Shown here piece by piece: positions 1-8,560 of a stretch of DNA of 64,000 nucleotides. Made by a program: the position numbers and the translations under genes. The stretch is from Niabella beijingensis (lineage in GTDB: Bacteria > Bacteroidota > Bacteroidia > Chitinophagales > Chitinophagaceae): the NCBI RefSeq assembly GCF_020034665.1, contig NZ_JAIQDI010000001.1:1674001-1738000 (forward strand). The letters run 5' to 3'. The notes beneath the pieces are model-generated. The model did not search any database. It was not told where the DNA came from and was given only the letters and a program-made list of their open reading frames with translations. Each line of letters starts with the position of its first letter. Position 1 is the stretch's first letter.

Positions 1-909
1 CCCATCCTTCTCACCGACCATATCGGATACTTTAATGATCAGACCGATTCCACAAGAGCGGTCATCTGGCAGCGGTTAAATGCCACACAATGGAAAGCCT
101 ATAACGCATTAAAGCAACAGGGTGTACAGGATCTTTACTATCTGACCAGGGATTCGATCCGGTTCCCGGAAGATGGCACAGTGGATTATGTACATCCTAA
201 TGATCTTGGCATGCAGGCGTACGCAGATGCTTATGAACGGCAACTACGGGCCGTTTTAAAAATGCCGGCAGGCAGCCTGGTTACGGAACACCCCATAAGC
301 CAGCGAAGGGAAGCGGGTGGTTACGAATGGAAAAAAAGACATGAACAGGAGTTGCAGCTGAACGTCCAGCAGCCGCCCGTAAATGTGATCATTGGCAATT
401 CCATTACCCATTACTGGGCCGGCGAGCCAAAAGCGCATATCGCGCGGGGCGAAAAAAGCTGGAACCGGTATCTGGCCGGTTTCCGCAATATGGGCTTTGG
501 ATGGGACCGTATTGAAAATGTGCTGTGGCGCATCTATCATGGTGAACTTGACGGTTTTTCCGCAAAGAATATCGTGCTGATGATCGGCACCAACAATATC
601 GGCAATTGTACGGATGATGAAATAGTGAAAGGCATCGATTTTTTATTGCAACAGATCCGTCAACGGCAACCACAGGCGCATATCAAACTGGTGGGTATCC
701 TTCCGAGAAGAAATACCGAAACACGCATCGTTTCTTTAAACAAACGGTTGCAGCAGGTAGCCGGAAGCCGCCGGCTGCAATTTGCAGACCCGGGAAAACA
801 CCTGCTGCTGCCCTCCGGTAAAATAGATGAATCGCTGTTTACTGATGGGCTGCATCCCAATGAGGACGGGTATTCCAGGCTGGCCCCGGAAATAGCGCCG
901 GGCCATTGA
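1..909 (+). CDS. Two-domain SGNH/GDSL hydrolase (5' end outside window)
   Basis: The reading frame is open from the first base, so the gene starts upstream of the window. The first part (about residues 1-85 as visible) ends in a typical SGNH block V, Asp-Tyr-Val-His-Pro with a following Leu-Gly-Met. A second complete SGNH-like domain follows: block I GNSITHYW (Asn instead of the usual Asp), block III GTNNIGN, and block V DGLHPNEDGY near the C-terminus. Proteins of this family hydrolyse esters, often acetyl groups on glycans, and Bacteroidota carry many secreted members. The signal peptide cannot be seen because the start is missing. The substrate is unknown. The two-domain architecture is read directly; esterase activity is inferred from the family. 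Confidence 0.85.
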   Translation, partial: PILLTDHIGYFNDQTDSTRAVIWQRLNATQWKAYNALKQQGVQDLYYLTRDSIRFPEDGTVDYVHPNDLGMQAYADAYERQLRAVLKMPAGSLVTEHPISQRREAGGYEWKKRHEQELQLNVQQPPVNVIIGNSITHYWAGEPKAHIARGEKSWNRYLAGFRNMGFGWDRIENVLWRIYHGELDGFSAKNIVLMIGTNNIGNCTDDEIVKGIDFLLQQIRQRQPQAHIKLVGILPRRNTETRIVSLNKRLQQVAGSRRLQFADPGKHLLLPSGKIDESLFTDGLHPNEDGYSRLAPEIAPGH

Positions 910-922
910 CCGGTATAACTGT

Positions 923-2600
923 TCATTTTTGTTTTTGAGGCGTTATACGCACATTGACCGGCAAATTCACCCGCTCGTCCTTAAAACGGAGCACTTCGAT
1001 CTTGTCTACGGGAGCCTGTGTTCTGTAAACCAGGGAGGTTCCGGAGCTGTCGGCCTGTTCTTTAATGCGGATATCCAGTAGTGGGGTATTCCCGTTATAC
1101 AGGTTTATTTTAGCCGGATACATATCATTGGGAACCAGTACCTGCTTCCGGTCGCTACTGATATTAAAACCCTGCGGAAGATTTGAACTATTATAGGCTG
1201 AAGTTTGCATGGGCAGCAGTGAAAAGTCGGTTATACAGATATAAGCATTGATCGCTACCCCCGGTTTTGGGATGGTCACCGCCGCTATATGATCAGCGGG
1301 AAGCAACGACAGGTCCGCCGGCAGCAGGTACTGTACATTCTCCGTATTCTTTATTTCAATCGTATCTCCTTTTGCTGTGATCCCCAGGACTTCACGGATA
1401 TACGGATAAAAAACAGATTTCCGGCCAACCGAAAAAAGATTCTGTTCCAGTATGTTTTCAGTAACCGGTACCGACACATAAAGGCATATATTTTTTGAAA
1501 GATCCCTGTTGTGCACTTCAAAGGAACCCGCACGAATGAAATCCGATACGTTCTGCGCGTTGACCTCCGGTATTTTTCCGGACCGGTTTAAATCCATCAT
1601 TTTGATCGGCAGACAAAACAGGAAATTGCCCCAATACCATTTCTTCTGTTTTCCCTTTTGAAGACCGGATAACTCCTTCCACCTTTTGCAGCTTTCCGGC
1701 AACAGCAATGGTCATGATGTACAGGGGACTGAAAAAATGATCCGGGTTTTTACCGGGTTCCCGGAAAGCCGACCGGACTATGGCATAATCGCTGACCATA
1801 TCAGGGTAAGGCATATCATGGTTCCGGTACCACAGATAATGCCTGAAATCTTCCTGTCTGCACGACATAAATAAAGCAGCCCCGTTCTTATTTACCCCTT
1901 TGAGCTGCAACCGGGAGTTGTCAAAATAAACCGTGCTGTCCACCAGTCTCCGGTTCAGGAAACTCTGGGCGGATACATTGTAATCGTTGGAAAAAAGATT
2001 ATAATAGCCGGGGTTTAACGAATCTGCCTTTTTCCCGTTAAACTCCCGGGCGCTGCGATCGAACATATCGTAGGTATAGTTATAATCCCTTCGCTCTGTT
2101 TCATCCGCTACCAGCAGGGTGGCTACATTGTTGGACATATCCAGCAGGGTGATCTTCATACTGTCCTTATGGATGGTTTTACCGGTTTCCGTGCTGTCAA
2201 AAGAAAAAGTATGAACCGATTCCGGAACCAGTACTTTTCCTGTAACCTGCACCCTATCGCCCTGGCGGTTCAGGAAAAACATTGAAGGATAGGGAAGTAT
2301 TTCCTGTATACTGACTTCATCCAGCCCTCCAAAGCTGATGGAGCCTTCTTCAGGATCATTAATAAACTTCAACTGTTGTTTTAGTTTTTCAGTACAGATT
2401 GTTATAGAAAACTGCTTATCATCAAATGTGGTTCCCGGTACGGTGTAGTCGCTCAGGTACAGATTGTTATAGAACTGCGTACCGGAGTACCGGTCTTCCA
2501 GCCGGGCAAAGTCCAGGAAAACTTTTTGTTCTTCAGACAGTTGGTTTTTACAGGACATCAACAGCAGGGCGCAAAGCGTTATCCAGCAGGTCGTTTTCAT
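923..2600 (-). pseudogene. Lipoprotein of unknown function, split by a one-base frameshift
   Basis: The N-terminal frame (2600 down to 1518) begins with a lipoprotein signal (MKTTCWITLCALLLMSC, Cys at residue 17). The rest of the protein continues in another frame down to 923, giving about 558 residues if joined. The two frames overlap. The switch is best placed at a run of five T on the + strand (1573-1577, five A in the mRNA): dropping one A gives the join ...PVRK-IPEVNAQNVSDF... . It may be a real pseudogene, a phase-variable tract or a sequence error. The gene lies 25 bp downstream of rimM and is probably co-transcribed with it. I do not recognise the family; it is rich in beta-strand-like segments and has a C-terminal basic tail (PQKQK). 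Confidence 0.7.
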
Positions 2601-2625
2601 ATATTGTTATTTTGATTGAGTGATC

Positions 2626-3147
2626 CTAGCCCAGGTAAATATCCAGCAACCCATCCGGCAGTTGTACGGTAATATTTTTATACCGGTGGTCTACTTTTTT
2701 CAGACTTTCTTCATGCAGCGGAATCCACACTTCCCTGCCGCGGACAGTGAGGCGGCACAACACCTGGTGGGGTTGTTCTATTACTTCCTGGATAACACCA
2801 AGTACCTGTTTCCCATCCTTTACCGTATAGCCCAGGAGGCTGATGGGCGCCGTTTTACTGGCATACCGTTTAAAATCTTCTGCGCTGAACCAGGCTTCTT
2901 TGCGTACCATGGGGCGGGCCTGCTCCGGGGTGTTGACCTCTTCCAGCTTCAGATATGCCTCTGTTTCATTCTTCACCCGGACGCTTTCCACAAACCAGGG
3001 GAAAAAATTTCCTGCTGTATCCCTCGTGAATATTTTCCGGAGCGCTTCAAATGTCGTATCTCCAAGGGCGTGCTGCAACACGATTTCCCCCCTGAGCCCG
3101 TAAACACCTGCTATTTTTCCGATGCTGATGTACTCTTCCTGTTTCAT
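2626..3147 (-). CDS. rimM: Ribosome maturation factor RimM
   Basis: A 173-residue protein of normal RimM length. It starts with the family signature SIGKIAGVYGLRGEIVL and ends with a PRC-barrel-like half containing VWIPLHEESLKKVD and a terminal LPDGLLDIYLG. RimM binds ribosomal protein S19 in the 30S head and assists 16S rRNA processing and late small-subunit assembly in the cytoplasm. It directly follows rpsP on the same strand, a conserved pairing (rpsP-rimM, often with trmD). Here trmD is not adjacent; a frameshifted lipoprotein gene follows instead. A strong hairpin with a U-run in the rpsP-rimM gap could reduce read-through into rimM. Confidence 0.96.
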   Translation of the reverse strand: MKQEEYISIGKIAGVYGLRGEIVLQHALGDTTFEALRKIFTRDTAGNFFPWFVESVRVKNETEAYLKLEEVNTPEQARPMVRKEAWFSAEDFKRYASKTAPISLLGYTVKDGKQVLGVIQEVIEQPHQVLCRLTVRGREVWIPLHEESLKKVDHRYKNITVQLPDGLLDIYLG

Positions 3148-3163
3148 CTTCAGGTATGGTGCT

Positions 3164-3188
3164 AAAAAAGCGGCGCCAGGCCGCTTTT
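3164..3188 (-). terminator. Intrinsic terminator/attenuator between rpsP and rimM
   Basis: A perfect 9-bp inverted repeat (AAAAGCGGC, loop GCCAG, GCCGCTTTT on the + strand). Read on the minus strand it ends in six U residues, directly after the rpsP stop codon and before rimM. It probably lowers rimM expression relative to S16; the A/U arms make it potentially bidirectional. Confidence 0.7.
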
Positions 3189-3212
3189 ACTTCAAGAATA
3201 ATTTTTCTACTA

Positions 3213-3668
3213 TTATTCGCCGTTGCCTTCAGCGTTTGCCTCGGGAGCAGCGGATCTACGCGGGGCGGCGCTGGCCACTCTGCGTTTAGCTTTTCTTTCC
3301 TCAATCGCTTTTGCAGTACGTTTTTTGATTTGTTCATCATGCTCTGCACTCCAGGCGGTGAATTTCTGCATCGCAGCAGCTTCATCAAACAGTCCCAGTT
3401 TCACACCACGTAACAGGTGTTTCAGGTACAATACACCTTTAAAGCTCAGGATACGACGAACGGTATCTGTAGGAGTAGCTCCTTTATTCAGCCATTCCAA
3501 TGCCTTCTGACGGTCCAGCTCAATTGTGGCCGGGATGGTCAGGGGGTTGTACGTACCTAATTTTTGAATGAATTTACCATCACGAGGACTTCTGGCGTCT
3601 GCCACTACGATAAAGTAGAAAGGTCTTTTCTTTGACCCATGTCTTTGCAATCTAATCTTAGCTGCCAT
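3213..3668 (-). CDS. rpsP: 30S ribosomal protein S16
   Basis: The protein from the ATG at 3668 is 151 residues and starts [18 protein letters not shown], the S16 signature. A longer in-frame start 30 bases upstream ([10 protein letters not shown]...) is not supported by the family and was rejected. The conserved S16 core ([22 protein letters not shown]) is followed by the Bacteroidota-type extension, here an Ala/Arg/Glu-rich tail of about 60 residues. S16 is an early-binding small-subunit protein. It heads a minus-strand unit with rimM. A good -7 promoter box lies about 60 bp upstream. Confidence 0.97.
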   Translation of the reverse strand: MAAKIRLQRHGSKKRPFYFIVVADARSPRDGKFIQKLGTYNPLTIPATIELDRQKALEWLNKGATPTDTVRRILSFKGVLYLKHLLRGVKLGLFDEAAAMQKFTAWSAEHDEQIKKRTAKAIEERKAKRRVASAAPRRSAAPEANAEGNGE

Positions 3669-3731
3669 TTTAAATAGAAATTTAAGGCTTTTAAACAATA
3701 AAATTTATCCCATACACCTCATATGGGGCAC

Positions 3732-3739
3732 CAAAAGTA
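3732..3739 (-). promoter_or_regulatory. Putative -7 promoter element of rpsP
   Basis: On the minus strand the sequence is TACTTTTG, matching the Bacteroidota -7 consensus TAnnTTTG. It gives a leader of roughly 55-60 nt before the rpsP ATG. No clear TTG -33 box is seen at the usual 19-20 bp spacing. Confidence 0.45.
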
Positions 3740-3910
3740 ATTCATTTCAGAATAAAAACCTTCATATTTTAACAGGTTTTAAAAAAAAGAGCTGATTTTA
3801 AGATTTTGTTATTATAGAATCCGGTTTTATTAAAAATATGCAAAAGATCGGCCAGCTTAACGATTATACCATCACTTCCCATTATACTATTTTCGTTTGT
3901 CCCAAGCAAA

Positions 3911-4051
3911 TCAGTAAGCAGCTTTTAACATGTATCGCCCTGATAAATAAGCAATTGAAACGGAACCGGCATCAATGATGTCCTGAAGAGCGTCCTTTCT
4001 CAGGCCGGGCAATGCCTGCGCTTTTTTAGATTTGAGTCGGGAGGTTATCAT
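3911..4051 (-). CDS. Candidate small protein (46 aa), unsupported by homology
   Basis: The 390-bp gap between rpsP and the lipoprotein gene holds this ORF, which starts 6 bp after the preceding stop codon on the same strand (MITSRLKSKKAQALPGLRKD...GRYMLKAAY). The composition looks protein-like: a basic N-terminus, then an amphipathic stretch. An ORF of equal length lies antisense to it (3838-3978, +). I recognise neither. The sense ORF is slightly favoured because of its close spacing behind 4058-4987. It could be a remnant of a longer gene. Confidence 0.22.
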   Translation of the reverse strand: MITSRLKSKKAQALPGLRKDALQDIIDAGSVSIAYLSGRYMLKAAY

Positions 4052-4057
4052 CTTCTG

Positions 4058-4987
4058 CTACTGCATTTTTATATACTCAGAATTAATCCGTAAAACTTGC
4101 AAAGGAGCATCAGTTGTTGGTTTATGCAGTAAAATATAATTTGTATAGTATGCATTCTCCTCCTTGCCCTTTGCAATAAGAACTCCTAACCCGGCATAGT
4201 CCTCATCCACCCGCTCGAGAGAAACAGCTTTCCCATCTGCATAAAAAACCATTCTATACTTTTCAATCGGCAGCATCTGGCCTGCATGATTGGAATAAAA
4301 TTTTTTGCAATTTGAATTATATTCTGTTATTTTTTCATCAGAATAGTAATTCGAAATAAACAGCTCTTGGTTGGCTTTTTTTATTTCACCAAAAAAAGCA
4401 TCTACATTTCCTCTATCCAATTCAGTATGCAGCCGCTGAAATGTAGTGAATACCTCTTGCTTTAATAGGTCCTCATTCATTTTTTTAAGGTCTACAGAAT
4501 TTTTCCAGCCATCGATTTTATACGCAACTCCGGCATCAAAGTTCCATTCATATTCGAAAGACGGCACCTTTTCCTTTACCTCTGGAAAATGTAAAGGAGC
4601 TATTGGAGTCACTTTATAACCCTCATTGATATCGATCAATTGAACCTGAACTTTCTCCGTTAATTTTTTCAATTGCTCCCCTGTAAACATTCCCCCATTT
4701 TTTAAAAAAGGGTGTAGTAATTTTATCTTAACTCTTTGCCGGCCGGAGTCCAGTATGTACTGGTTAATAAACTCAGGACCCACAATTCCGGAAACAAAAT
4801 TTTTGCTTACCGGTACATCATTCACCAAAATCTCTGAGGGCACTGGAATATTAAATTCGATTCCATACAATTTGTGATTTCCCATTTTTTCGTGTGTTTT
4901 ATTATTTAGATCCCTGCAGCTAAAAATCATGGGATACATCCCTCCCAATAGTAGTAACAATAGCAGATTATTTATACTCGCCGGCAT
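4058..4987 (-). CDS. Putative lipoprotein, candidate immunity protein of the T6SS cargo island
   Basis: A 309-residue protein with a hydrophobic N-terminus (NNLLLLLLLGGMYPMIFSC) whose Cys at residue 24 fits a lipobox; the remainder is soluble and probably periplasmic or outer-membrane anchored. It overlaps the 3' end of the 1017-residue gene by 20 bp, so the two are translationally coupled. In T6SS cargo islands a lipoprotein directly behind a large effector is often its immunity protein, which is the inference here. No domain is recognised. The coding sequence is AT-rich compared with the flanking rpsP-rimM and dar genes, which suggests horizontal origin. Confidence 0.6.
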   Translation of the reverse strand: MPASINNLLLLLLLGGMYPMIFSCRDLNNKTHEKMGNHKLYGIEFNIPVPSEILVNDVPVSKNFVSGIVGPEFINQYILDSGRQRVKIKLLHPFLKNGGMFTGEQLKKLTEKVQVQLIDINEGYKVTPIAPLHFPEVKEKVPSFEYEWNFDAGVAYKIDGWKNSVDLKKMNEDLLKQEVFTTFQRLHTELDRGNVDAFFGEIKKANQELFISNYYSDEKITEYNSNCKKFYSNHAGQMLPIEKYRMVFYADGKAVSLERVDEDYAGLGVLIAKGKEENAYYTNYILLHKPTTDAPLQVLRINSEYIKMQ

Positions 4988-7900
4988 TTTTAAAAATATT
5001 TATTGTTTTATTTACTTTGGGAATTAATGGCAAGTCTTTTTCTTCTTTATTAAACCCTCCTGCCTTAATTTTTATACTTAAAGTAAAGCCTGAAAAATAA
5101 AAATCAGTATCCCAGGAGCCTCCGTTGCCAAACTCTTTTCCAACCGTATACGATACCATTGTTTTCCCTTCAATTTCTATCCCCAGCTCAAATGCTTTCT
5201 TTTTCTTTTCATTATCATCAACCAGCGAAACCTGGCGTCCCTTCTCATAGTTGATTTTATATTGCAAACTGGCGCTAAAAACAATTGCACCTTCCAACAC
5301 TCCCTGCAATGCGATAGTACCGGTATACTTTTTAGTGGCAAAATTATATTTTACTTTTGCCTCCGTAACAGTGCCATCTTTTGAATCACTCCCTACCAGA
5401 CTTATTTTAGCCGTTAAAGAAACGTATAATTCATAATTAATCTCTAATCTTCCTCCGCTAACCAAATTCGCCAGCCAGCTTGCCAGATCCAATGCATCTA
5501 TAATGGCTCCCCAGGGCTTAAATTTACTTCCCAAAGCCAAAATGTCCAATTTTACATTTGCTTCTATTACCGGATTCGCTATTAACCGCCCATCGAGTTC
5601 ATAAGTTAACACACCATTTTGGGATGCTGACTTAATCCCCACACCAACACCAATCTTCGGAAGATCCAGGGTAAAACTCATTGGAAGTTTGCTTAATCTT
5701 GCGAGGATTCCCTTATTTGTAGCCCTTAGCCTGGTTTCTTCCTGCCTTGCAGCATTTATTCCCATGTCGCCATCCAGCTTTTGAGCAATCCACAAAAGAG
5801 GCGCCAACATGGTTCGGAATTTTTCACCAAACTCATCCCCCAGTTTAATGACACCGCCGTCTCCGACTTTACATTCCACATAAAGTCCAAATGTCGTATT
5901 CCGGCCTACATATTGCTGTAACCCATTTGATACGATTTTATTTGCAATTCCTTTTCTGGTGTTATTGTTACTCGTATTAACCTCGCCCTCGTTGAACCTG
6001 CTATAATGCTCCATTAACTCGGTTGTAGCCTCATAGTATAGGGGAGTTTTTATAGCGTAATTAAAGTTTATCACCCAACTCATCGAGGGGTATACTTTAA
6101 TCAATGCAATTTGATTGGGATAACGGCAGGTAGTAACAGGAACAAAGTAGGTTTGTGCCAAATCTTCTTTTTTGATAAGCTTTATCAAATATCGGACAAT
6201 CCAGATATTTTTAAAGTTATCAGACACAATTCCCCCTTCCAGATAGTCTTGGGTTGCCAGGTAGTCCAACACTTCATTATCATAAGTTTTGTAAAAGTTA
6301 TATGCCAGTTTTAGCGTAATAGAATCCCCGTTTATTGAATAATCGCTGTCTAAAAGGCCCTGCACTCCCGAAACGGTTACTGCTTTATACTTCTCCTGCT
6401 CTGCTTCAGATTTGGGTACTCCCTTTGCCTCCTGGTCATCTTTATATTCCTTCCGTTTCGTCACCGGTCTTAAAACTCCGGCTTTCGCAGCATTTGAAGG
6501 TGCCAGCAGGCTGGGCTGATAATAATTCAAAAAATTTTCTATATAAAACCCAGTTTCCTTCGATGGCTTCATCTGACCGACAATCCACTGCATTTTAAAT
6601 ACTTCCGCACTACTGCTATGGGCCTTGTCATCATTTAAGACCCTTTCACATTTATACTTACTGCCAATGTGAATGGATTCTTCAGTCGCACCTGGTTTTT
6701 CTTTATACTTGGCGGTAACGGTTACTTCTTTCTTTTCCGTTTCTCCTGCTACAATCGAAAAAGCCACTTTCTCCGTTTTGTCATCAACGGAATCTTTTAG
6801 TTCAAACTCATCAAAAACAACAACCGGCGTTCCCTTTCCTTCTTTAATGCTGATCATAGAATAAGCACAAGGATTATTCTCTTTCCTTTTATATTGAATG
6901 TCTCCAATATACTGGATCATTTCTCCTTTTTCCCGCTCCACTCTGGAGAGTATTTCATCCGTTGTTTCATATTCAACCAAAATCTCGCTGTTGGGCTGAT
7001 CCTGGTAGGTTTTGACGATTTCTATTCCTATTAATTTCTGATCATATTGCATCAGTCCAGATGTAGGAACCTCCGCAAAATTTCTATAATCAACAATTTT
7101 TTTTGAATCAATAAACACCCCTTTCTCCACCTGAAAAACCTCTACCACCGGAACAAAGTATCGCTGTTTCTTTCCGGGATTGTGATCGCGCCATTCTAAA
7201 CTTAATGGGAAATTAAATACCTTATACGTATTTATATTATTACTGCTGGCACTTGGGTTCAATTCTGCTCCCTTATGCTTACCCTTAAATAAATCCGCAT
7301 CCGTAAGTTCATCCGTCTGGCTTTCAAGTTCGCCGGAAGCATTTTTACGGGTAGTGAATTTTACCGCTTCATCCTTATCTAAAAGATAAATATTTGCGAA
7401 ATAAGTTTCCTTCCCTAAAACATAATCTGGATACTGATGAAAACAAATCGTCAAACTAACAATATCGCCAAATCGAAAAGGTTTGATATTTTTATCAAAA
7501 TACGAATAGGTGATATTGGGATATGTATACGGTATTATAAAGAAATAAAACTCTTGCTCGGGATTATCAGTAAATACTACAACTCTCTGTTTAAATCCAT
7601 AATAATAATTGGCACCAGCAGGAGAAATGAAAAATTCTGCTCCCTTTTTGTATTGTGTACCGATACCCAAAGCCGCTACAGGCGCATTACTTTCCTTTTT
7701 TGCCATAAGCTCTCCGACATCCGGAGCTTTATCAATAGGCGTATTGTTGGCACTGCTGATTTCTCCACCTATATCTGCCCAAAGTGTATTGTAATTTTTT
7801 GAGCTGCCGCTATTGTAATATTGTTCATAAATAAATGCCCATTTTGTTTCCTTCGATAAAACAGCGTCATCAAAACAACTCTCATCTACATAAAACCGTA

Positions 7901-8021
7901 TCTTGGATCCTTCTCTTACAGATATTGTCTGTCCCTTTTCTACATATCCTTTACTAAATTTATCCAGGAGGGGATTATTAAAGACACTATTGTCAAACTT
8001 ACATTTTATAACCTTGGACAT
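4968..8021 (-). CDS. Large (1017 aa) putative T6SS effector with beta-rich C-terminus
   Basis: No known catalytic motif is recognised. The N-terminal 400 residues look like successive beta-sandwich modules, with segments such as KIRFYVDESCFDD and FRFGDIVSLTICFHQ. A middle part of about 300 residues follows. The last 300 residues are alternating polar/hydrophobic strands with many Gly/Ser (for example GVGVGIKSASQNGVLTYELDG and TDFYFSGFTLSIKIKAG), which could form a barrel or long beta-sheet. There is no signal peptide, as expected for a protein loaded on a VgrG-PAAR spike. It starts 4 bp after the DUF4280 PAAR-like gene and overlaps the next lipoprotein gene. A T6SS-delivered, membrane-acting or structural effector is the best guess; this rests on gene context. 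Confidence 0.6.
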   Translation of the reverse strand: MSKVIKCKFDNSVFNNPLLDKFSKGYVEKGQTISVREGSKIRFYVDESCFDDAVLSKETKWAFIYEQYYNSGSSKNYNTLWADIGGEISSANNTPIDKAPDVGELMAKKESNAPVAALGIGTQYKKGAEFFISPAGANYYYGFKQRVVVFTDNPEQEFYFFIIPYTYPNITYSYFDKNIKPFRFGDIVSLTICFHQYPDYVLGKETYFANIYLLDKDEAVKFTTRKNASGELESQTDELTDADLFKGKHKGAELNPSASSNNINTYKVFNFPLSLEWRDHNPGKKQRYFVPVVEVFQVEKGVFIDSKKIVDYRNFAEVPTSGLMQYDQKLIGIEIVKTYQDQPNSEILVEYETTDEILSRVEREKGEMIQYIGDIQYKRKENNPCAYSMISIKEGKGTPVVVFDEFELKDSVDDKTEKVAFSIVAGETEKKEVTVTAKYKEKPGATEESIHIGSKYKCERVLNDDKAHSSSAEVFKMQWIVGQMKPSKETGFYIENFLNYYQPSLLAPSNAAKAGVLRPVTKRKEYKDDQEAKGVPKSEAEQEKYKAVTVSGVQGLLDSDYSINGDSITLKLAYNFYKTYDNEVLDYLATQDYLEGGIVSDNFKNIWIVRYLIKLIKKEDLAQTYFVPVTTCRYPNQIALIKVYPSMSWVINFNYAIKTPLYYEATTELMEHYSRFNEGEVNTSNNNTRKGIANKIVSNGLQQYVGRNTTFGLYVECKVGDGGVIKLGDEFGEKFRTMLAPLLWIAQKLDGDMGINAARQEETRLRATNKGILARLSKLPMSFTLDLPKIGVGVGIKSASQNGVLTYELDGRLIANPVIEANVKLDILALGSKFKPWGAIIDALDLASWLANLVSGGRLEINYELYVSLTAKISLVGSDSKDGTVTEAKVKYNFATKKYTGTIALQGVLEGAIVFSASLQYKINYEKGRQVSLVDDNEKKKKAFELGIEIEGKTMVSYTVGKEFGNGGSWDTDFYFSGFTLSIKIKAGGFNKEEKDLPLIPKVNKTINIFKNAGEYK

Positions 8022-8025
8022 AATA

Positions 8026-8502
8026 TTAGTTTATGTTCAAAAAATCATACGGATCAATCTTGTTCATTTCTTTCATATTCACTAATGGATTCACATTCGC
8101 CTGCTGTTCCGGATCGGCATTTTCCATATTCTTTTTCGTGGGCTTTCCTATCTGACCGCTCTTGACGATCTCAATACAAGCCGTACCGGCAACAGCGCAG
8201 GTAGCCTTACAATCCTCTACCAGCACATATCCCCCGGGGGGATCATACTTTTCTTTTTCGTAATACCCCTCCCATTTTGTAATGCTTGGTACACAGGCAC
8301 TATTGTTCATCTTTTTACAGGAGCCAAAGGTTTTGCTCTGAAACGGAACGCCGATGTCCTTATGGGTCGCCAGCAACTTTTCGCTGCCTTCCTTATCATT
8401 GGCATACCATTTCTTATGGGTGAGCACCGCCAGCTTATCCGGAGTGGTTCCAAACTGGCATTTGCAAAGAGCGCCATGAACCACTTTTTCTTTTTGAGCC
8501 AT
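8026..8502 (-). CDS. PAAR-like (DUF4280) spike-tip protein
   Basis: A 158-residue protein opening with VVHGALCKCQFGT and carrying several paired Cys (GSCKKMNNSACVP, VEDCKATCAVAGTACIEI), the pattern I associate with the DUF4280 PAAR-like family. PAAR proteins cap the VgrG trimer and carry effectors on the T6SS spike. The Cys/His residues probably bind a metal or form the sharpened tip. It lies between an unknown 280-residue gene and the 1017-residue candidate effector, 4 bp upstream of the latter, so it is probably the tip that delivers it. The C-terminal 40 residues are Asn/Met-rich. Confidence 0.75.
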   Translation of the reverse strand: MAQKEKVVHGALCKCQFGTTPDKLAVLTHKKWYANDKEGSEKLLATHKDIGVPFQSKTFGSCKKMNNSACVPSITKWEGYYEKEKYDPPGGYVLVEDCKATCAVAGTACIEIVKSGQIGKPTKKNMENADPEQQANVNPLVNMKEMNKIDPYDFLNIN

Positions 8503-8560
8503 TGTTGTGTTTTTTTAAGTCCGTCCAATAAAGTTTATACCTGTGCCTGTATGCAGGTCG

